Assembly (NCBI RefSeq): GCF_000526375.1
Contig: NZ_JAFY01000007.1
Location: 558,001-622,000 of the forward strand
Length of the DNA stretch: 64,000 bases
Source of the DNA: Aminiphilus circumscriptus DSM 16581
GTDB taxonomy: Bacteria > Synergistota > Synergistia > Synergistales > Aminiphilaceae
Reading direction: 5' to 3'
How positions within the stretch are numbered: position 1 is the first letter of the stretch; each line of letters opens with the position of its first letter. Below the pieces are notes generated by a model. The model worked only from the letters and a program-made list of their open reading frames with translations, ran no database searches and was not told where the DNA came from. Shown one piece after another: positions 8,033 through 16,984 of this stretch. The translations under genes were made by a program, and so were the position numbers.

Positions 8033-8041
8033 ATTCTAGCA
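8033..8041 (-). promoter_or_regulatory. Candidate extended -10 promoter
   Basis: The minus strand reads TGCTAGAAT, an extended -10 element (TGn plus TAGAAT), 35-45 bases upstream of the exported-protein gene. No good -35 box is seen, as is common for extended -10 promoters. Confidence 0.4.
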
Positions 8042-8114
8042 AAAAAGGATTTCTCCGGGTAGATCGGCCCAGGGAGAAAAGGAACCGAGCCGGATCTCCG
8101 GGGAGGGAAAACGC

Positions 8115-9629
8115 GTGAGAAGAAAGACCTGGACGGTTCTCGGACTGCTCTGCATCGCCATCGGCTATGTGTTCTCCGTCTCGCTCATCGTGTCGAACCA
8201 GCGCGTGAAGGAGCGGGAGTACACCTTCGAGAAGGTCCGCACCCTCTCCGTCCAGACGGGGGCGGCACTCCGCTGTTACGAGATGCTGGCGGAGCACGTC
8301 TGCGAGAGCGACTTGATCCGGAACGCTTCTTTTCTGGAGCTTCTGGAGCGCGTCGGCAAAAGAGGGCCGAACCGCCGGGAACTGTGTCTTGCCTTGGAGC
8401 GGACACTGCATATGCTCTTCCGGGAGCTGCAGAAGGAGGGTTTCGACGATCTCCGCTTCTTCGATGCCCTGGGGGAGCCCCTGCTCGCTCTGGGGAGCGG
8501 CGTGCCGATGGAGGAGACGACACTCCGGGAGCGAGAGCTTCTACAGAAGCTCCACGTGAACCGGAAGCCCGTGAGCGATTTCCAGCGGACCGGGACGGGC
8601 GTGCATTATGTCTTCGCCTTTCCCCTCTTCCGGGGAGCGGATTTCCTCGGAAGCGTCCATTTCGGCCTTTCCCTTCCGGCCATCTCCAGGACCATGCAGG
8701 CCATGTTCGGCACGAAGAGCTTTTTCGTGCTCTGGAGAGGTGTCCTGGAAGGCGTGCACCAGAGCGAGGGTGGGCGCTTTCGTGCGGTCGCCTTCTTTCC
8801 GGACCTTCTCATCAGCGAGAGTTTCGGAAAGGAATACGCGGATCTCGTCGCCGAGGTGGGATTTCAGGGGGACCGACAGGGACGAGTCCGGGAGCTGGTG
8901 AGTGCCGTCGCCCGACGGGAGGCGGACACGCTCTACTGGACTGCGGCGGATCAGGGCTTCAGTCTGACGCTCTACCCGCTGGAGGACAAGGCGAACAACT
9001 CCCTGGGGTATCTCATGAGCTACGAGGGAGAGTACCAGTTCAGCGTCATGAGGCAGTATTATCGTCTCCTGCTGGTGTTCATCTCCCTGTTCTTTCTTCT
9101 GCTCTTCTTCGCGGCGGTGCTCCTGGCCGCGTCGTCGGGGCGACTCGAGAAAATGGCGACCCGGGATCGGCTCACCGGGGCCTACAACCGGCATTTCTTC
9201 GCGGAGGTCGCGGCGAACGAGCTGAAGAAGGCCGCCCGGAACAAGGCGCCCCTCTCCCTGATCATGTTCGACGTGGATCACTTCAAGACCATCAACGACA
9301 CCTACGGGCACCATCTGGGGGACATGATCCTCAAGAAGATCGTCGCCACGGTTCGGGAGCACATCCGCAGCTATGACGCCTTCGCCCGCTGGGGAGGCGA
9401 CGAGTTTGTGCTGCTCCTTCCCGACACGCCCGCAGCAAAAGCGAGGGAGCTTGCGGAGCGTCTCCGGAACGCCGTGGCGGAGCAGAAGTATTTCTCCGCC
9501 GAGGGGGTCTCCGTGAGCATCGGTGTCTCTCAGATCGAGAACTACGGAGACTCCATCGAGGCTGTCGTCGAGAAGGCGGACCGGAACATGTATACGGCGA
9601 AGCAGAGGGGACGCAATCGCGTCGAATGA
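8115..9629 (+). CDS. Membrane-anchored diguanylate cyclase (sensor-GGDEF)
   Basis: The 504-residue protein has one N-terminal transmembrane helix (residues 7-27), a large extracytoplasmic sensor region of Cache-like size (30-310), a second transmembrane helix (about 312-338) and a GGDEF domain (345-504). The catalytic loop is intact (WGGDEF, residues 426-431), and the DRLTGAYNR and FDVDHFKTINDTYGH signatures are present. An RxxD inhibitory site (RSYD) lies five residues before GGDEF, so product feedback is expected. It should make cyclic di-GMP from GTP in response to an external signal. GTG at 8115 follows GGGAGGG. It appears to be transcribed alone. Confidence 0.92.
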   Translation: MRRKTWTVLGLLCIAIGYVFSVSLIVSNQRVKEREYTFEKVRTLSVQTGAALRCYEMLAEHVCESDLIRNASFLELLERVGKRGPNRRELCLALERTLHMLFRELQKEGFDDLRFFDALGEPLLALGSGVPMEETTLRERELLQKLHVNRKPVSDFQRTGTGVHYVFAFPLFRGADFLGSVHFGLSLPAISRTMQAMFGTKSFFVLWRGVLEGVHQSEGGRFRAVAFFPDLLISESFGKEYADLVAEVGFQGDRQGRVRELVSAVARREADTLYWTAADQGFSLTLYPLEDKANNSLGYLMSYEGEYQFSVMRQYYRLLLVFISLFFLLLFFAAVLLAASSGRLEKMATRDRLTGAYNRHFFAEVAANELKKAARNKAPLSLIMFDVDHFKTINDTYGHHLGDMILKKIVATVREHIRSYDAFARWGGDEFVLLLPDTPAAKARELAERLRNAVAEQKYFSAEGVSVSIGVSQIENYGDSIEAVVEKADRNMYTAKQRGRNRVE

Positions 9630-9821
9630 GATTGCCTTTGTGTTCCCTCCGTTTTCTTTCGCTTTTTCTTCGGAGGGCCGATCTTCTTTGTTCGATCTCT
9701 CCGGGTGGAGGGAGTCGCTTTTGCGTGTGCCAAAGTTCGCGGGTAACTCCGAGAGGCACCCTGGCGGAATCTCCGTCCCTCAAGTACAATGATGGGCACT
9801 GAAAAGTAGAGGTGACGAGGA

Positions 9822-11633
9822 TTGGAGACCGGCCGCATTCGCAATTTCTGCATCATCGCCCACGTGGACCATGGGAAGTCCACTCTGGCGGACCGTCTGC
9901 TCGAACTGACGGCGACCGTGGACATGCGTTTTCTCAAAGCGCAGCACCTGGATACCCTCGAACTCGAACGCGAGCGAGGGATCACCATCAAACTGGTTCC
10001 CGTGCGGATGCACTACCGTGACCGCGAGGGATGCGAGTACATCCTCAACCTGATCGACACCCCCGGGCACGTGGATTTTTCCTACGAGGTCTCCCGTTCC
10101 CTCGCGGCCTGCGAGGGCGCGCTTCTCGTGGTGGACGCCGCCCAGGGCGTGGAGGCCCAGACCGTGGCCAACGCCTACCTTGCGGTGGAGCAGGATCTGG
10201 AGCTGCTCCCCGTGGTGAACAAGATCGATCTCGCCTCGGCCCAGCCCGAGCGGGCACTCAAGGAGCTGGAGGACGTCATCGGCATCGACACGGAAGGGGC
10301 GCTGCTCGTCAGCGCCAAGAGCGGCGTCGGCATCGCCGAGGTGCTCGACGCGGTGGTCCGCAGGGTTCCCGCTCCCGAGGGAGACCCGGAGGCACCCCTG
10401 CAGGCGCTCATCTTCGACTCCGTGTACGACAACTACCGGGGTGTCATCTGCTACGTCCGGGTGGTGAACGGCAGCATCCGCTCGGGCCAGCAGATCACCT
10501 TCATGGCCAACGGCATCTCTGACCAGGTGGAGGAGGTGGGGTTCTTCACTCCCTCCATGCGCGCCTCGGAGGAACTCGGCCCCGGCGAGGTAGGCTACGT
10601 GATCGCCAACGTGAAGACTCTTCACGAGGCCCGCGTGGGAGACACCATTACCGACGCGAGGCGCCCTGCGGCGAAACCCCTTCCGGGGTACAAGCGGGTC
10701 AAGCCCGTGGTCTTCTGTGGCTTCTATCCCGTGGAACGCGAGGAGTATCCCCAGCTCCGGGACGCCCTGGAGAAACTCCAGCTCAACGATTCCGCCATCG
10801 ACTTCACTCCCGAGACCTCCGCTGCGCTCGGCTTCGGATTCCGCTGCGGCTTTCTCGGACTCCTGCACATGGACATCGCCAAGGAGCGCCTCCAGCGGGA
10901 GTTCAACGTGGATCTCGTCGCCACCACGCCCAACGTGGGCTATCAGGTGGTCCTTACTTCCGGGGAGATCCTGGAGGCCCATCGTCCGTCGGATTTCCCG
11001 GACCTGGGCAAGATCGAGGAGATCCGGGAGCCCTACATCAAGCTCTCCATTTTCCTTCCCACGGACTATGTGGGCAAGGTGATGCAGCTCTGCCAGGACA
11101 AGCGGGGTGTGTACGGAAGCATGGAGTACATCACCCCCGAGCGGGTGCGTCTTGTCTACGAACTCCCCCTCGCGGAGTTCATCCTCGACTTTCACGACAA
11201 GCTCAAGTCTGTCTCCCGGGGATACGCCTCCCTCGACTACGAGCACGTGGGATTCCGGCAGGGAAATCTCGTGAAGGTGGACGTGCTCCTCAACGATGAG
11301 CCCGTGGACGCCTTCTCCTTCATCTGCCACCAGGACGCGGCCTACCACAGAGGGCAGGCGGTGGTGCGCAAGCTGAAGGAACTCATCCCTCGGCAGCTCT
11401 TCGAGGTGCCGATCCAAGCGGCCGTGGGAAAGAAGGTCATCGTCCGGCAGAACATCAAGCCCCTGCGCAAGGACGTTCTCTCCAAGTGCTACGGTGGTGA
11501 CATCACCCGAAAGAGGAAGCTTCTGGAAAAACAGAAGGAAGGCAAAAAAAAGATGAAGCAGATCGGGCGGGTCTCCATTCCCCAGGAGGCGTTTCTCGCC
11601 TTTCTCAAGGTCAGTGAGGATGCGGAGGAGTAG
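9822..11633 (+). CDS. lepA: Elongation factor 4 (back-translocating ribosomal GTPase)
   Basis: The 603-residue protein is full length for LepA/EF4. GTPase motifs are in order: AHVDHGKST (G1), DTPGH (G3) and NKID (G4). The EF4-specific C-terminal domain ends in a basic tail ([20 protein letters not shown]). EF4 acts on ribosomes under ionic or cold stress and in assembly. The start is TTG at 9822 with GAGG upstream. A TACAAT sequence at 9785-9790 may be its -10 box, though the -35 is poor. The 192-base gap upstream holds only a CCCTCCG/CGGAGGG inverted repeat. hemW overlaps its 3' end, so the genes are co-transcribed. Confidence 0.97.
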   Translation: METGRIRNFCIIAHVDHGKSTLADRLLELTATVDMRFLKAQHLDTLELERERGITIKLVPVRMHYRDREGCEYILNLIDTPGHVDFSYEVSRSLAACEGALLVVDAAQGVEAQTVANAYLAVEQDLELLPVVNKIDLASAQPERALKELEDVIGIDTEGALLVSAKSGVGIAEVLDAVVRRVPAPEGDPEAPLQALIFDSVYDNYRGVICYVRVVNGSIRSGQQITFMANGISDQVEEVGFFTPSMRASEELGPGEVGYVIANVKTLHEARVGDTITDARRPAAKPLPGYKRVKPVVFCGFYPVEREEYPQLRDALEKLQLNDSAIDFTPETSAALGFGFRCGFLGLLHMDIAKERLQREFNVDLVATTPNVGYQVVLTSGEILEAHRPSDFPDLGKIEEIREPYIKLSIFLPTDYVGKVMQLCQDKRGVYGSMEYITPERVRLVYELPLAEFILDFHDKLKSVSRGYASLDYEHVGFRQGNLVKVDVLLNDEPVDAFSFICHQDAAYHRGQAVVRKLKELIPRQLFEVPIQAAVGKKVIVRQNIKPLRKDVLSKCYGGDITRKRKLLEKQKEGKKKMKQIGRVSIPQEAFLAFLKVSEDAEE

Positions 11634-12930
11634 ATCCGCTTTCTGCGATGACGGAGGAAGGGGCGGATGGAACGCCTCTTCCCTCCGGGACGAAGCTCTT
11701 CTGCGAAACGCCGCCGCCCTCGCCTCCGATGCTCCGCTCTCCGTCTATGTGCATATTCCCTTCTGCGTTCGCAAGTGTCCCTATTGTGCCTTCACAAGCC
11801 TCGTGCCCGCCTCCGGGGGAATCATCGATGCCTATCTGGAGGCGCTCGAAGGCGAACTTGCCCGTTGGACGGAAACGGCCGGAAGGATGTTCTGCGCGGA
11901 GACTCTCTACATCGGGGGCGGAACTCCGTCCCTCCTTGCTCCGCGTCAATGGGAGCGCCTGATCGGCATCCTGGAGGGGGGGCTCCGCTTTCTTCCCGGG
12001 GCGGAGGTGTCCGTGGAGGCGAATCCGGAGAGCCTCGCCGCAGCGTCGCTCCGGCTCTGGAGGGACTGGAGGATCTCCCGGGTGAGTCTGGGCGTGCAGA
12101 GTTTCGACGAGGAAGATCTGGCGTGGCTTCGGCGACCTCATTCGGCGGCCCGGGCGAGAGACGCCCTGTCGGCCTGTCTCGCCGCGGGGTTCCGCACCAG
12201 CGTGGACCTCATGTTCGGTCTGCCCTTCCAGACCCTCCACCGATGGCACCGGACCTTGCAGGAGCTTCTCCGCTCTGGGGTACGACATCTCTCCCTGTAT
12301 CAGCTTTCCCTGGAGAAGGACTCTGTCTGGGGAGTGTGCCCTCCTTCGGAACCCCTTCCCGACGGCTATGCCTTCTACCGGTTCGCCCAGTGGTATCTGC
12401 GGCGTAAGGGGTACGGGCAGTATGAGATCGCCAGTTTCGCCGCTTCCGGAGAATGGTGCCGCCACAATCTGGCCTACTGGCGGGGAGGAAATGTACTTGG
12501 CCTGGGGGCCGCCGCCTGGGGCTTTCTGGAGGGGATCCGCTACGGCAACGGGAATGACGTGGCGCGCTACGTGGCGGAGGCCCGAAGGAAGGGTGCCGTG
12601 TCCGTGGAAGAGCGCCTGGAGGGGAGAAAAAGAGCGGGAGAGGCGGCGGTGCTCGCGCTGCGGACCGCAGGAGGCGTGCGGCTCCGAAGTTTCGCCCGCC
12701 GCCATGGCCCGGATGAGGCGGCACGGCTTGTCCGGTGCCTCGAACCCTTCGGAGAACGTTTTCTCCGAAGGGAGTCCGGACGGATCGCCTTTTCTCCCGG
12801 GGGAATGCGGGTCGCCAATGCGTTGTGGACGGAGGTCCTCGCCGATGACGAGGAGACGCTTCTCCGGAAGAGGGTTCCTTGTCCGGCCGGTTCTGCCGCC
12901 GTTGACGTGACACTTCGAGAAGGGACATGA
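11614..12930 (+). CDS. hemW: HemW-like radical SAM protein (heme chaperone family)
   Basis: The 438-residue protein has the HemN/HemW pattern [17 protein letters not shown] with CxxxCxxC at residues 51, 55 and 58. [17 protein letters not shown] and the [16 protein letters not shown] and YEIASFA blocks follow. HemW binds heme and a [4Fe-4S] cluster and is not an oxidase; the older name is coproporphyrinogen oxidase-like. The gene overlaps lepA by 20 bases, and lepA-hemW adjacency is common. Start choice is GTG 11614 or ATG 11620. The N-terminal 40 residues are longer than usual. Its stop overlaps an ATG (12927) in frame with the next gene. Confidence 0.9.
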   Translation: MRMRRSRSAFCDDGGRGGWNASSLRDEALLRNAAALASDAPLSVYVHIPFCVRKCPYCAFTSLVPASGGIIDAYLEALEGELARWTETAGRMFCAETLYIGGGTPSLLAPRQWERLIGILEGGLRFLPGAEVSVEANPESLAAASLRLWRDWRISRVSLGVQSFDEEDLAWLRRPHSAARARDALSACLAAGFRTSVDLMFGLPFQTLHRWHRTLQELLRSGVRHLSLYQLSLEKDSVWGVCPPSEPLPDGYAFYRFAQWYLRRKGYGQYEIASFAASGEWCRHNLAYWRGGNVLGLGAAAWGFLEGIRYGNGNDVARYVAEARRKGAVSVEERLEGRKRAGEAAVLALRTAGGVRLRSFARRHGPDEAARLVRCLEPFGERFLRRESGRIAFSPGGMRVANALWTEVLADDEETLLRKRVPCPAGSAAVDVTLREGT

Positions 12931-12980
12931 GAATCGTGCATCGTTTCGAAACGTCAGGAGAAAAATGTGCCGGAGAAAAA

Positions 12981-14750
12981 ATGACGGGGCTTCGGGGAGT
13001 GCTGACGGTTCTCCTCGCGGTTCTTCTGCTGTTGCAGGGAGCATGGGCGGAGGCGGAATCGGGAGGTGTCCGGAGGGATGTCTTTGTGCAGGGCATCCTG
13101 GAAGCGCGGGGGCTCTTCGCCTCCGGGGAGGCGAAGAGCCCAGCCCAGGCGGTGGCCTTTGCCCGAAACATCGATGCGGTTCCCTACTCGGACCAGCCGC
13201 CGGGAGGAGCGGTGACCCGGAGAGAGGCGCTCCGTATGCTCGTGCACAGTCTGGGACTCCGCTTCGAGGCAGGACTTCTGGCGGAGGCGTCGCTTCCCTA
13301 CGAGGACCTGAAAGGACTCTCCCCGTCCGACCGCGGTGCTGTGGCGGTGGCCCGTCTGATGGTCCCTCCGCTGCTTGAGGGGAACGCGAAGCGGCTTTCT
13401 CCGGATCAGAAGATCTCTCCTGCCGAGGCCAAACGCTTTCTGGAAGTTCTTGCCCAGGCGGAAGAGGGTTTTGTGCTGCGGGTCGAACTTGCCCCGACGG
13501 AGGGAATGCGGCTGCTTCTGCACCGCGAGGGTGCTCCGGCGCGCTCGCCGCGCTGGAGGACGGTCATCGACGGGTTCGACGGCAAGAACGAGGCGGAGCA
13601 GCTACGGAAAACCCTTGTGGGAGCAGGGCCGGAGATGAAGGTGGAGAACCACAACTACGAGTGGCGCCTCCGGTCGGACATGTTGGACTCTTTTCTCGAC
13701 GCGGAACGCCTCCGGAAGGCCGGGGCGAAGGCGGGAAAGGAGGCGCGGCTCGTTCCCTGCCTGCCGAGCTACGAGAACCTCTCCTCTCCCCGCTTCTGGG
13801 TTGCCCTGATCATCGATCCCGGCCTGTTCGGAATACGCCCCCTTCTTCCTCCGGAGGGACTTTCCACGCTCGCTCCGCTCGCCGCCATGACGGGTGGGAA
13901 CGCAGTGGCCGCCATCAACGGAGGTTTCTTCACCACCACGGGATATGGCCGGGGCTATCCCATCGGCACGCTGCTGGTGGACGGCACGCTGGTGAGCGAA
14001 CCCATGCGGGGGCGGACCTGTCTCGGGTGGAACCGGGACAATCTGGCCACCTTCGGTCCCACGGACTTCTCCGGGCGCGTGCTCGCCGACGCCTTCGGAG
14101 AACGGAAGCTCGCTACGGTGAACCGCTTCACCAAGGGAGACGCGTTGGTGCTGTACACGCCGCATTTCGGGCGGCGGACGCCCTCGTCGGGAGGCGTTCC
14201 CGCGGCGGAGGCGGTGATCCGGGACGGGCGATGCTTGGAAGTCCGCCAGGGCAGCGGCGGTGACATCCCCGCAGGGGCCAGGGTGCTTGCGGGGTACGGA
14301 GCCCAGGCCCCGACGGTGGCCGCCCTGCGCCCCGGAGACGCGGTGCGCGTGGAGACGACGCTCAACGAAGGTGATCCCCTGTGGGGAAAGATGGACCACA
14401 TCATCCAGGGAGGGCCGTTTCTTATTTTTGGAGGGGAAATTCAGAACGATCCGGAAAATCTTTCTGACTCCGTGACGCTGCGGCGCCATCCCCGGAGCGT
14501 CATCGGCCTCACCGGGAACGGACAGTGGGTTTTCTTCGTGGGGGACGGAAGAAATCCCTTCCACAGCGTGGGATTCACTCTTCGGGAGGTCTCGGAAATC
14601 CTCCGGGAGCTGCACGTGGACTACGCGCTGAACCTCGACGGCGGAGGGTCCTCGGAGCTTCTCGTGAAGGGGAAACGTGTTTCCCTACTCTCCGAGGGCA
14701 AGCCTCGCCCAGTCAGTTACGGCATTGGCGCGGTGCCGTTCCGACCTTAG
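12981..14750 (+). CDS. Exported phosphodiester glycosidase-family protein with SLH-like region
   Basis: The 589-residue product has a signal peptide (GVLTVLLAVLLLLQGAWA). An S-layer-homology-like segment lies at about residues 60-150 (VTRREALRMLVHSLGL, then YEDLKGLSPSD), and a middle region vaguely resembles SPOR repeats. The C-terminal half is a phosphodiester glycosidase (NAGPA, PF09992) domain with AAINGGFF, a conserved HIIQGGPFLI block and ALNLDGGGSSELLV. Such enzymes cleave sugar phosphodiesters, so a cell-wall or surface-glycan role is inferred. I chose ATG 12981 because GGAG lies five bases upstream and the signal peptide begins there. An in-frame ATG at 12927 overlaps the hemW stop. 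Confidence 0.85.
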   Translation: MTGLRGVLTVLLAVLLLLQGAWAEAESGGVRRDVFVQGILEARGLFASGEAKSPAQAVAFARNIDAVPYSDQPPGGAVTRREALRMLVHSLGLRFEAGLLAEASLPYEDLKGLSPSDRGAVAVARLMVPPLLEGNAKRLSPDQKISPAEAKRFLEVLAQAEEGFVLRVELAPTEGMRLLLHREGAPARSPRWRTVIDGFDGKNEAEQLRKTLVGAGPEMKVENHNYEWRLRSDMLDSFLDAERLRKAGAKAGKEARLVPCLPSYENLSSPRFWVALIIDPGLFGIRPLLPPEGLSTLAPLAAMTGGNAVAAINGGFFTTTGYGRGYPIGTLLVDGTLVSEPMRGRTCLGWNRDNLATFGPTDFSGRVLADAFGERKLATVNRFTKGDALVLYTPHFGRRTPSSGGVPAAEAVIRDGRCLEVRQGSGGDIPAGARVLAGYGAQAPTVAALRPGDAVRVETTLNEGDPLWGKMDHIIQGGPFLIFGGEIQNDPENLSDSVTLRRHPRSVIGLTGNGQWVFFVGDGRNPFHSVGFTLREVSEILRELHVDYALNLDGGGSSELLVKGKRVSLLSEGKPRPVSYGIGAVPFRP

Positions 14751-14761
14751 GTCGGAACGGC
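14735..14761 (+). terminator. Perfect hairpin at end of lepA-hemW unit
   Basis: Arms GCCGTTCCGACC (14735-14746) and GGTCGGAACGGC (14750-14761) form a 12-bp stem with a three-base loop. The stop codon of the glycosidase gene sits in the loop. There is no T-tract, so it may stabilise the 3' end or act with Rho. Confidence 0.5.
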
Positions 14762-14795
14762 TGCGGGGAGCGCCAGGTCAACGCAATCCGTCAAC

Positions 14796-15401
14796 TCAAC
14801 CCACGGAAAGGATTTTCCCCGCTTGCCGTAGGGCTTCGACGATGTCGAACATGTTGCTGATCGTCCCGAGCCGGATCTGCTCGGTGATACCGAAGTGCTT
14901 TGTGCAGGTGCCGCAGACGAGGATCTGCGTTCCCTTCGCCTGGAGCTCTTCGAGGCTTTCCGAGGTTGAACTCTCTGGAAGGGCGAGCATGACTCCCTCG
15001 TTCATCAGAGCGATGGTCTCCGGAAGCGTGGATCCTTGGGACAGTGTCCCGAGAAACGCCTTCATCAGCACGTCTCCAAGCGCTTCATCCCGCTTTCCCA
15101 GTGTTTTTGAGGTGAGAAGGACTGCAAGGGAGGCATTGCCGCAGGTGGAGGTATCCGAAAGCTCGGGAAGTACTTCCGTCGCCGTTGCGGGGGGTGTCCC
15201 TTCGCCGACGATGCGGAAATCCGTTCCCTCTTCGTGTATCTCTGCCCGATAGCCCGATTTTTCGAGAAACCGGGAGACATTGTTTTTGGCAACGGCGTTG
15301 TCCACAAAAATTTCAAGGGATGTGGCACCGGCCGCGATGGCGTTCTTCGTCAGAACCACCGGCTGAGGGCAGGCTTTGCCGCGGGCGTCGATGTGCTGCA
15401 T
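14796..15401 (-). CDS. yedF: Selenium metabolism protein YedF (TusA-DsrE type)
   Basis: The 201-residue protein has two domains. Residues 1-70 are TusA-like, with the sulfurtransferase CPxP motif (ARGKACPQPVVLTK, Cys10). Residues 100-201 are DsrE-like, including VMLALPESS and VCGTCTKHFGI with paired cysteines. This two-domain architecture is the YedF family that co-occurs with selenium utilisation. It may deliver selenium or sulfur from a persulfide or selenide carrier, but the exact step is not established. ATG 15401 has AAGGAG about ten bases upstream. It is divergent from selA-selB, 182 bases away, which supports a selenium role. Confidence 0.9.
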   Translation of the reverse strand: MQHIDARGKACPQPVVLTKNAIAAGATSLEIFVDNAVAKNNVSRFLEKSGYRAEIHEEGTDFRIVGEGTPPATATEVLPELSDTSTCGNASLAVLLTSKTLGKRDEALGDVLMKAFLGTLSQGSTLPETIALMNEGVMLALPESSTSESLEELQAKGTQILVCGTCTKHFGITEQIRLGTISNMFDIVEALRQAGKILSVG

Positions 15402-15583
15402 GTGTTTCCCATCTCCTTCTTCAATTATGATAGAAAAATCCTGTGTTCCCCCTTGGGGAGTGCTTCAAGCGCGATAAGACAACCCTTCGCCGCTTGCGTT
15501 GATGGTTTCCCGGCGACGGCTTCGTGGAGCTTTGGTGTATCATTACCTCTAAAGAAGAGTATAACCGATGAGAGGGTGAGACC

Positions 15584-16984
15584 GTGAAGGATACACTTCG
15601 GGAGTTGCTTCGCGCCATACCCCCCATGGAACGTTTTCTGGAGACGCCCTGGGCAGAAGAGGCCTCCCTTGGTTTGGGCAGGGACAGCATCAAGAGCATC
15701 GTCTCCGACGTGATCGGTGAATACCGCAACGCACTCCGAAAGGGTGAGGGAACAGTGCTCTCCGTGGAGGATCTCGAAGCGGAGATGCGGCGGCGATGCC
15801 TGGAGAAATGCGCACCGAGCCTTCGCCCTGTGGTGAACGCCACAGGGGTGGTGGTGCACACCAATTTGGGGAGATCCTGTCTGCACGACGAGGCCATCGA
15901 GGCGCTGACGGCCGTTGCCCGGAGCTACAGCACCTTGGAATACAATCTCGACGGAGGAAAACGGGGGCACCGGGACTCTCATGTGGAGTGGCTTCTCTGC
16001 CAGCTTACCGGTGCCGACGCTGCTCTTGTGGTGAACAACAATGCGGCGGCAGTGCTTCTTTGTCTCGCCGCGCTGGCAAAAGATCGGGAGGTGGTCGTTT
16101 CCCGTGGTGAACTTGTGGAAATCGGCGGTTCCTTCCGCATTCCCGACATCATGGCCTTCTCTGGGGCGAAAATGCGGGAGGTGGGCACGACCAACCGCAC
16201 TCATTTCCGGGATTATGCCGAGGCCGTCTCGGAGGCAACGCGCATGCTCCTTAAGGTACATCCTTCGAACTACCGCATCGTGGGCTTTTCCGCCGAGGTG
16301 GGACGGGAGGAACTCGCCACGCTGGCGAGGGAGAAGAAACTCGTTTTTCTGGAGGATCTCGGAAGCGGCGTTTTGGTGGACCTCTCCCCCTTCGGTCTTT
16401 CCGGAGAACCCACGGTGCGCCACTGTATTGCCGAAGGCGTGGATCTCGTCACGTTCTCGGGGGATAAACTGCTCGGCGGTCCTCAGATCGGCGCCGTAGT
16501 CGGACGGAAACAGCTCGTGGACGAACTTCGCCGCTATCCCCTCGCTCGGGCGCTGCGAGTTGACAAAATGACCCTGGCTGCTCTGGAGGCGACGCTGCGC
16601 CTTTACTTGACGGACCGGTGGCGGGAAATTCCCTCCCTGGCCATGCTCTGTGTGGATGGAGACATCTTGCGGGAGCGGGCGGAATGCCTTGCCGCTCGGC
16701 TTGGCGAGGCGATTCCGGCGGCTTCCTGCCGTGTACTGTCCGTTGAGGACGCCGTGGGGGGTGGCGCGTTTCCCGCCCGGGGAATTGACGGCTTTGCCGT
16801 TGCGGTGAGCCTGCCGGGTTGGAGCGCCGCAGCACTCCAGGCCCGCCTTCGCCTCTGCGTTTACCCTGTCGTGGCAAACGTTCAGAATGAACTCGTCTGC
16901 CTGCATCTCCGAACGCTCTCGGGGGAGGATGAGGAGTGCCTCCTCGCTGCGTTCCGGGAAATTACAGGAGGTGGAGAACCATGA
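15584..16984 (+). CDS. selA: L-seryl-tRNA(Sec) selenium transferase
   Basis: The 466-residue protein is full length. It converts Ser-tRNA(Sec) to Sec-tRNA(Sec) with selenophosphate and pyridoxal phosphate. The PLP lysine is Lys295 in FSGDKLLGGPQIG. Other SelA blocks are NATGVVVHTNLGRS, LEYNLDGGKRGHRD, GTTNRTHFRDY and FLEDLGSG. The start is GTG at 15584 after GAGAGGGTGAG. Its stop overlaps the selB start by four bases. No gene for tRNA(Sec) or for selenophosphate synthetase is seen in this window, so those must lie elsewhere. Confidence 0.96.
   Translation: MKDTLRELLRAIPPMERFLETPWAEEASLGLGRDSIKSIVSDVIGEYRNALRKGEGTVLSVEDLEAEMRRRCLEKCAPSLRPVVNATGVVVHTNLGRSCLHDEAIEALTAVARSYSTLEYNLDGGKRGHRDSHVEWLLCQLTGADAALVVNNNAAAVLLCLAALAKDREVVVSRGELVEIGGSFRIPDIMAFSGAKMREVGTTNRTHFRDYAEAVSEATRMLLKVHPSNYRIVGFSAEVGREELATLAREKKLVFLEDLGSGVLVDLSPFGLSGEPTVRHCIAEGVDLVTFSGDKLLGGPQIGAVVGRKQLVDELRRYPLARALRVDKMTLAALEATLRLYLTDRWREIPSLAMLCVDGDILRERAECLAARLGEAIPAASCRVLSVEDAVGGGAFPARGIDGFAVAVSLPGWSAAALQARLRLCVYPVVANVQNELVCLHLRTLSGEDEECLLAAFREITGGGEP

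Noticed and set aside
9630-9821. CCCTCCG/CGGAGGG inverted repeat (9645-9677) as a terminator for the diguanylate cyclase
   Set aside because: The loop is 19 bases long and no T-tract follows, so termination is not supported.
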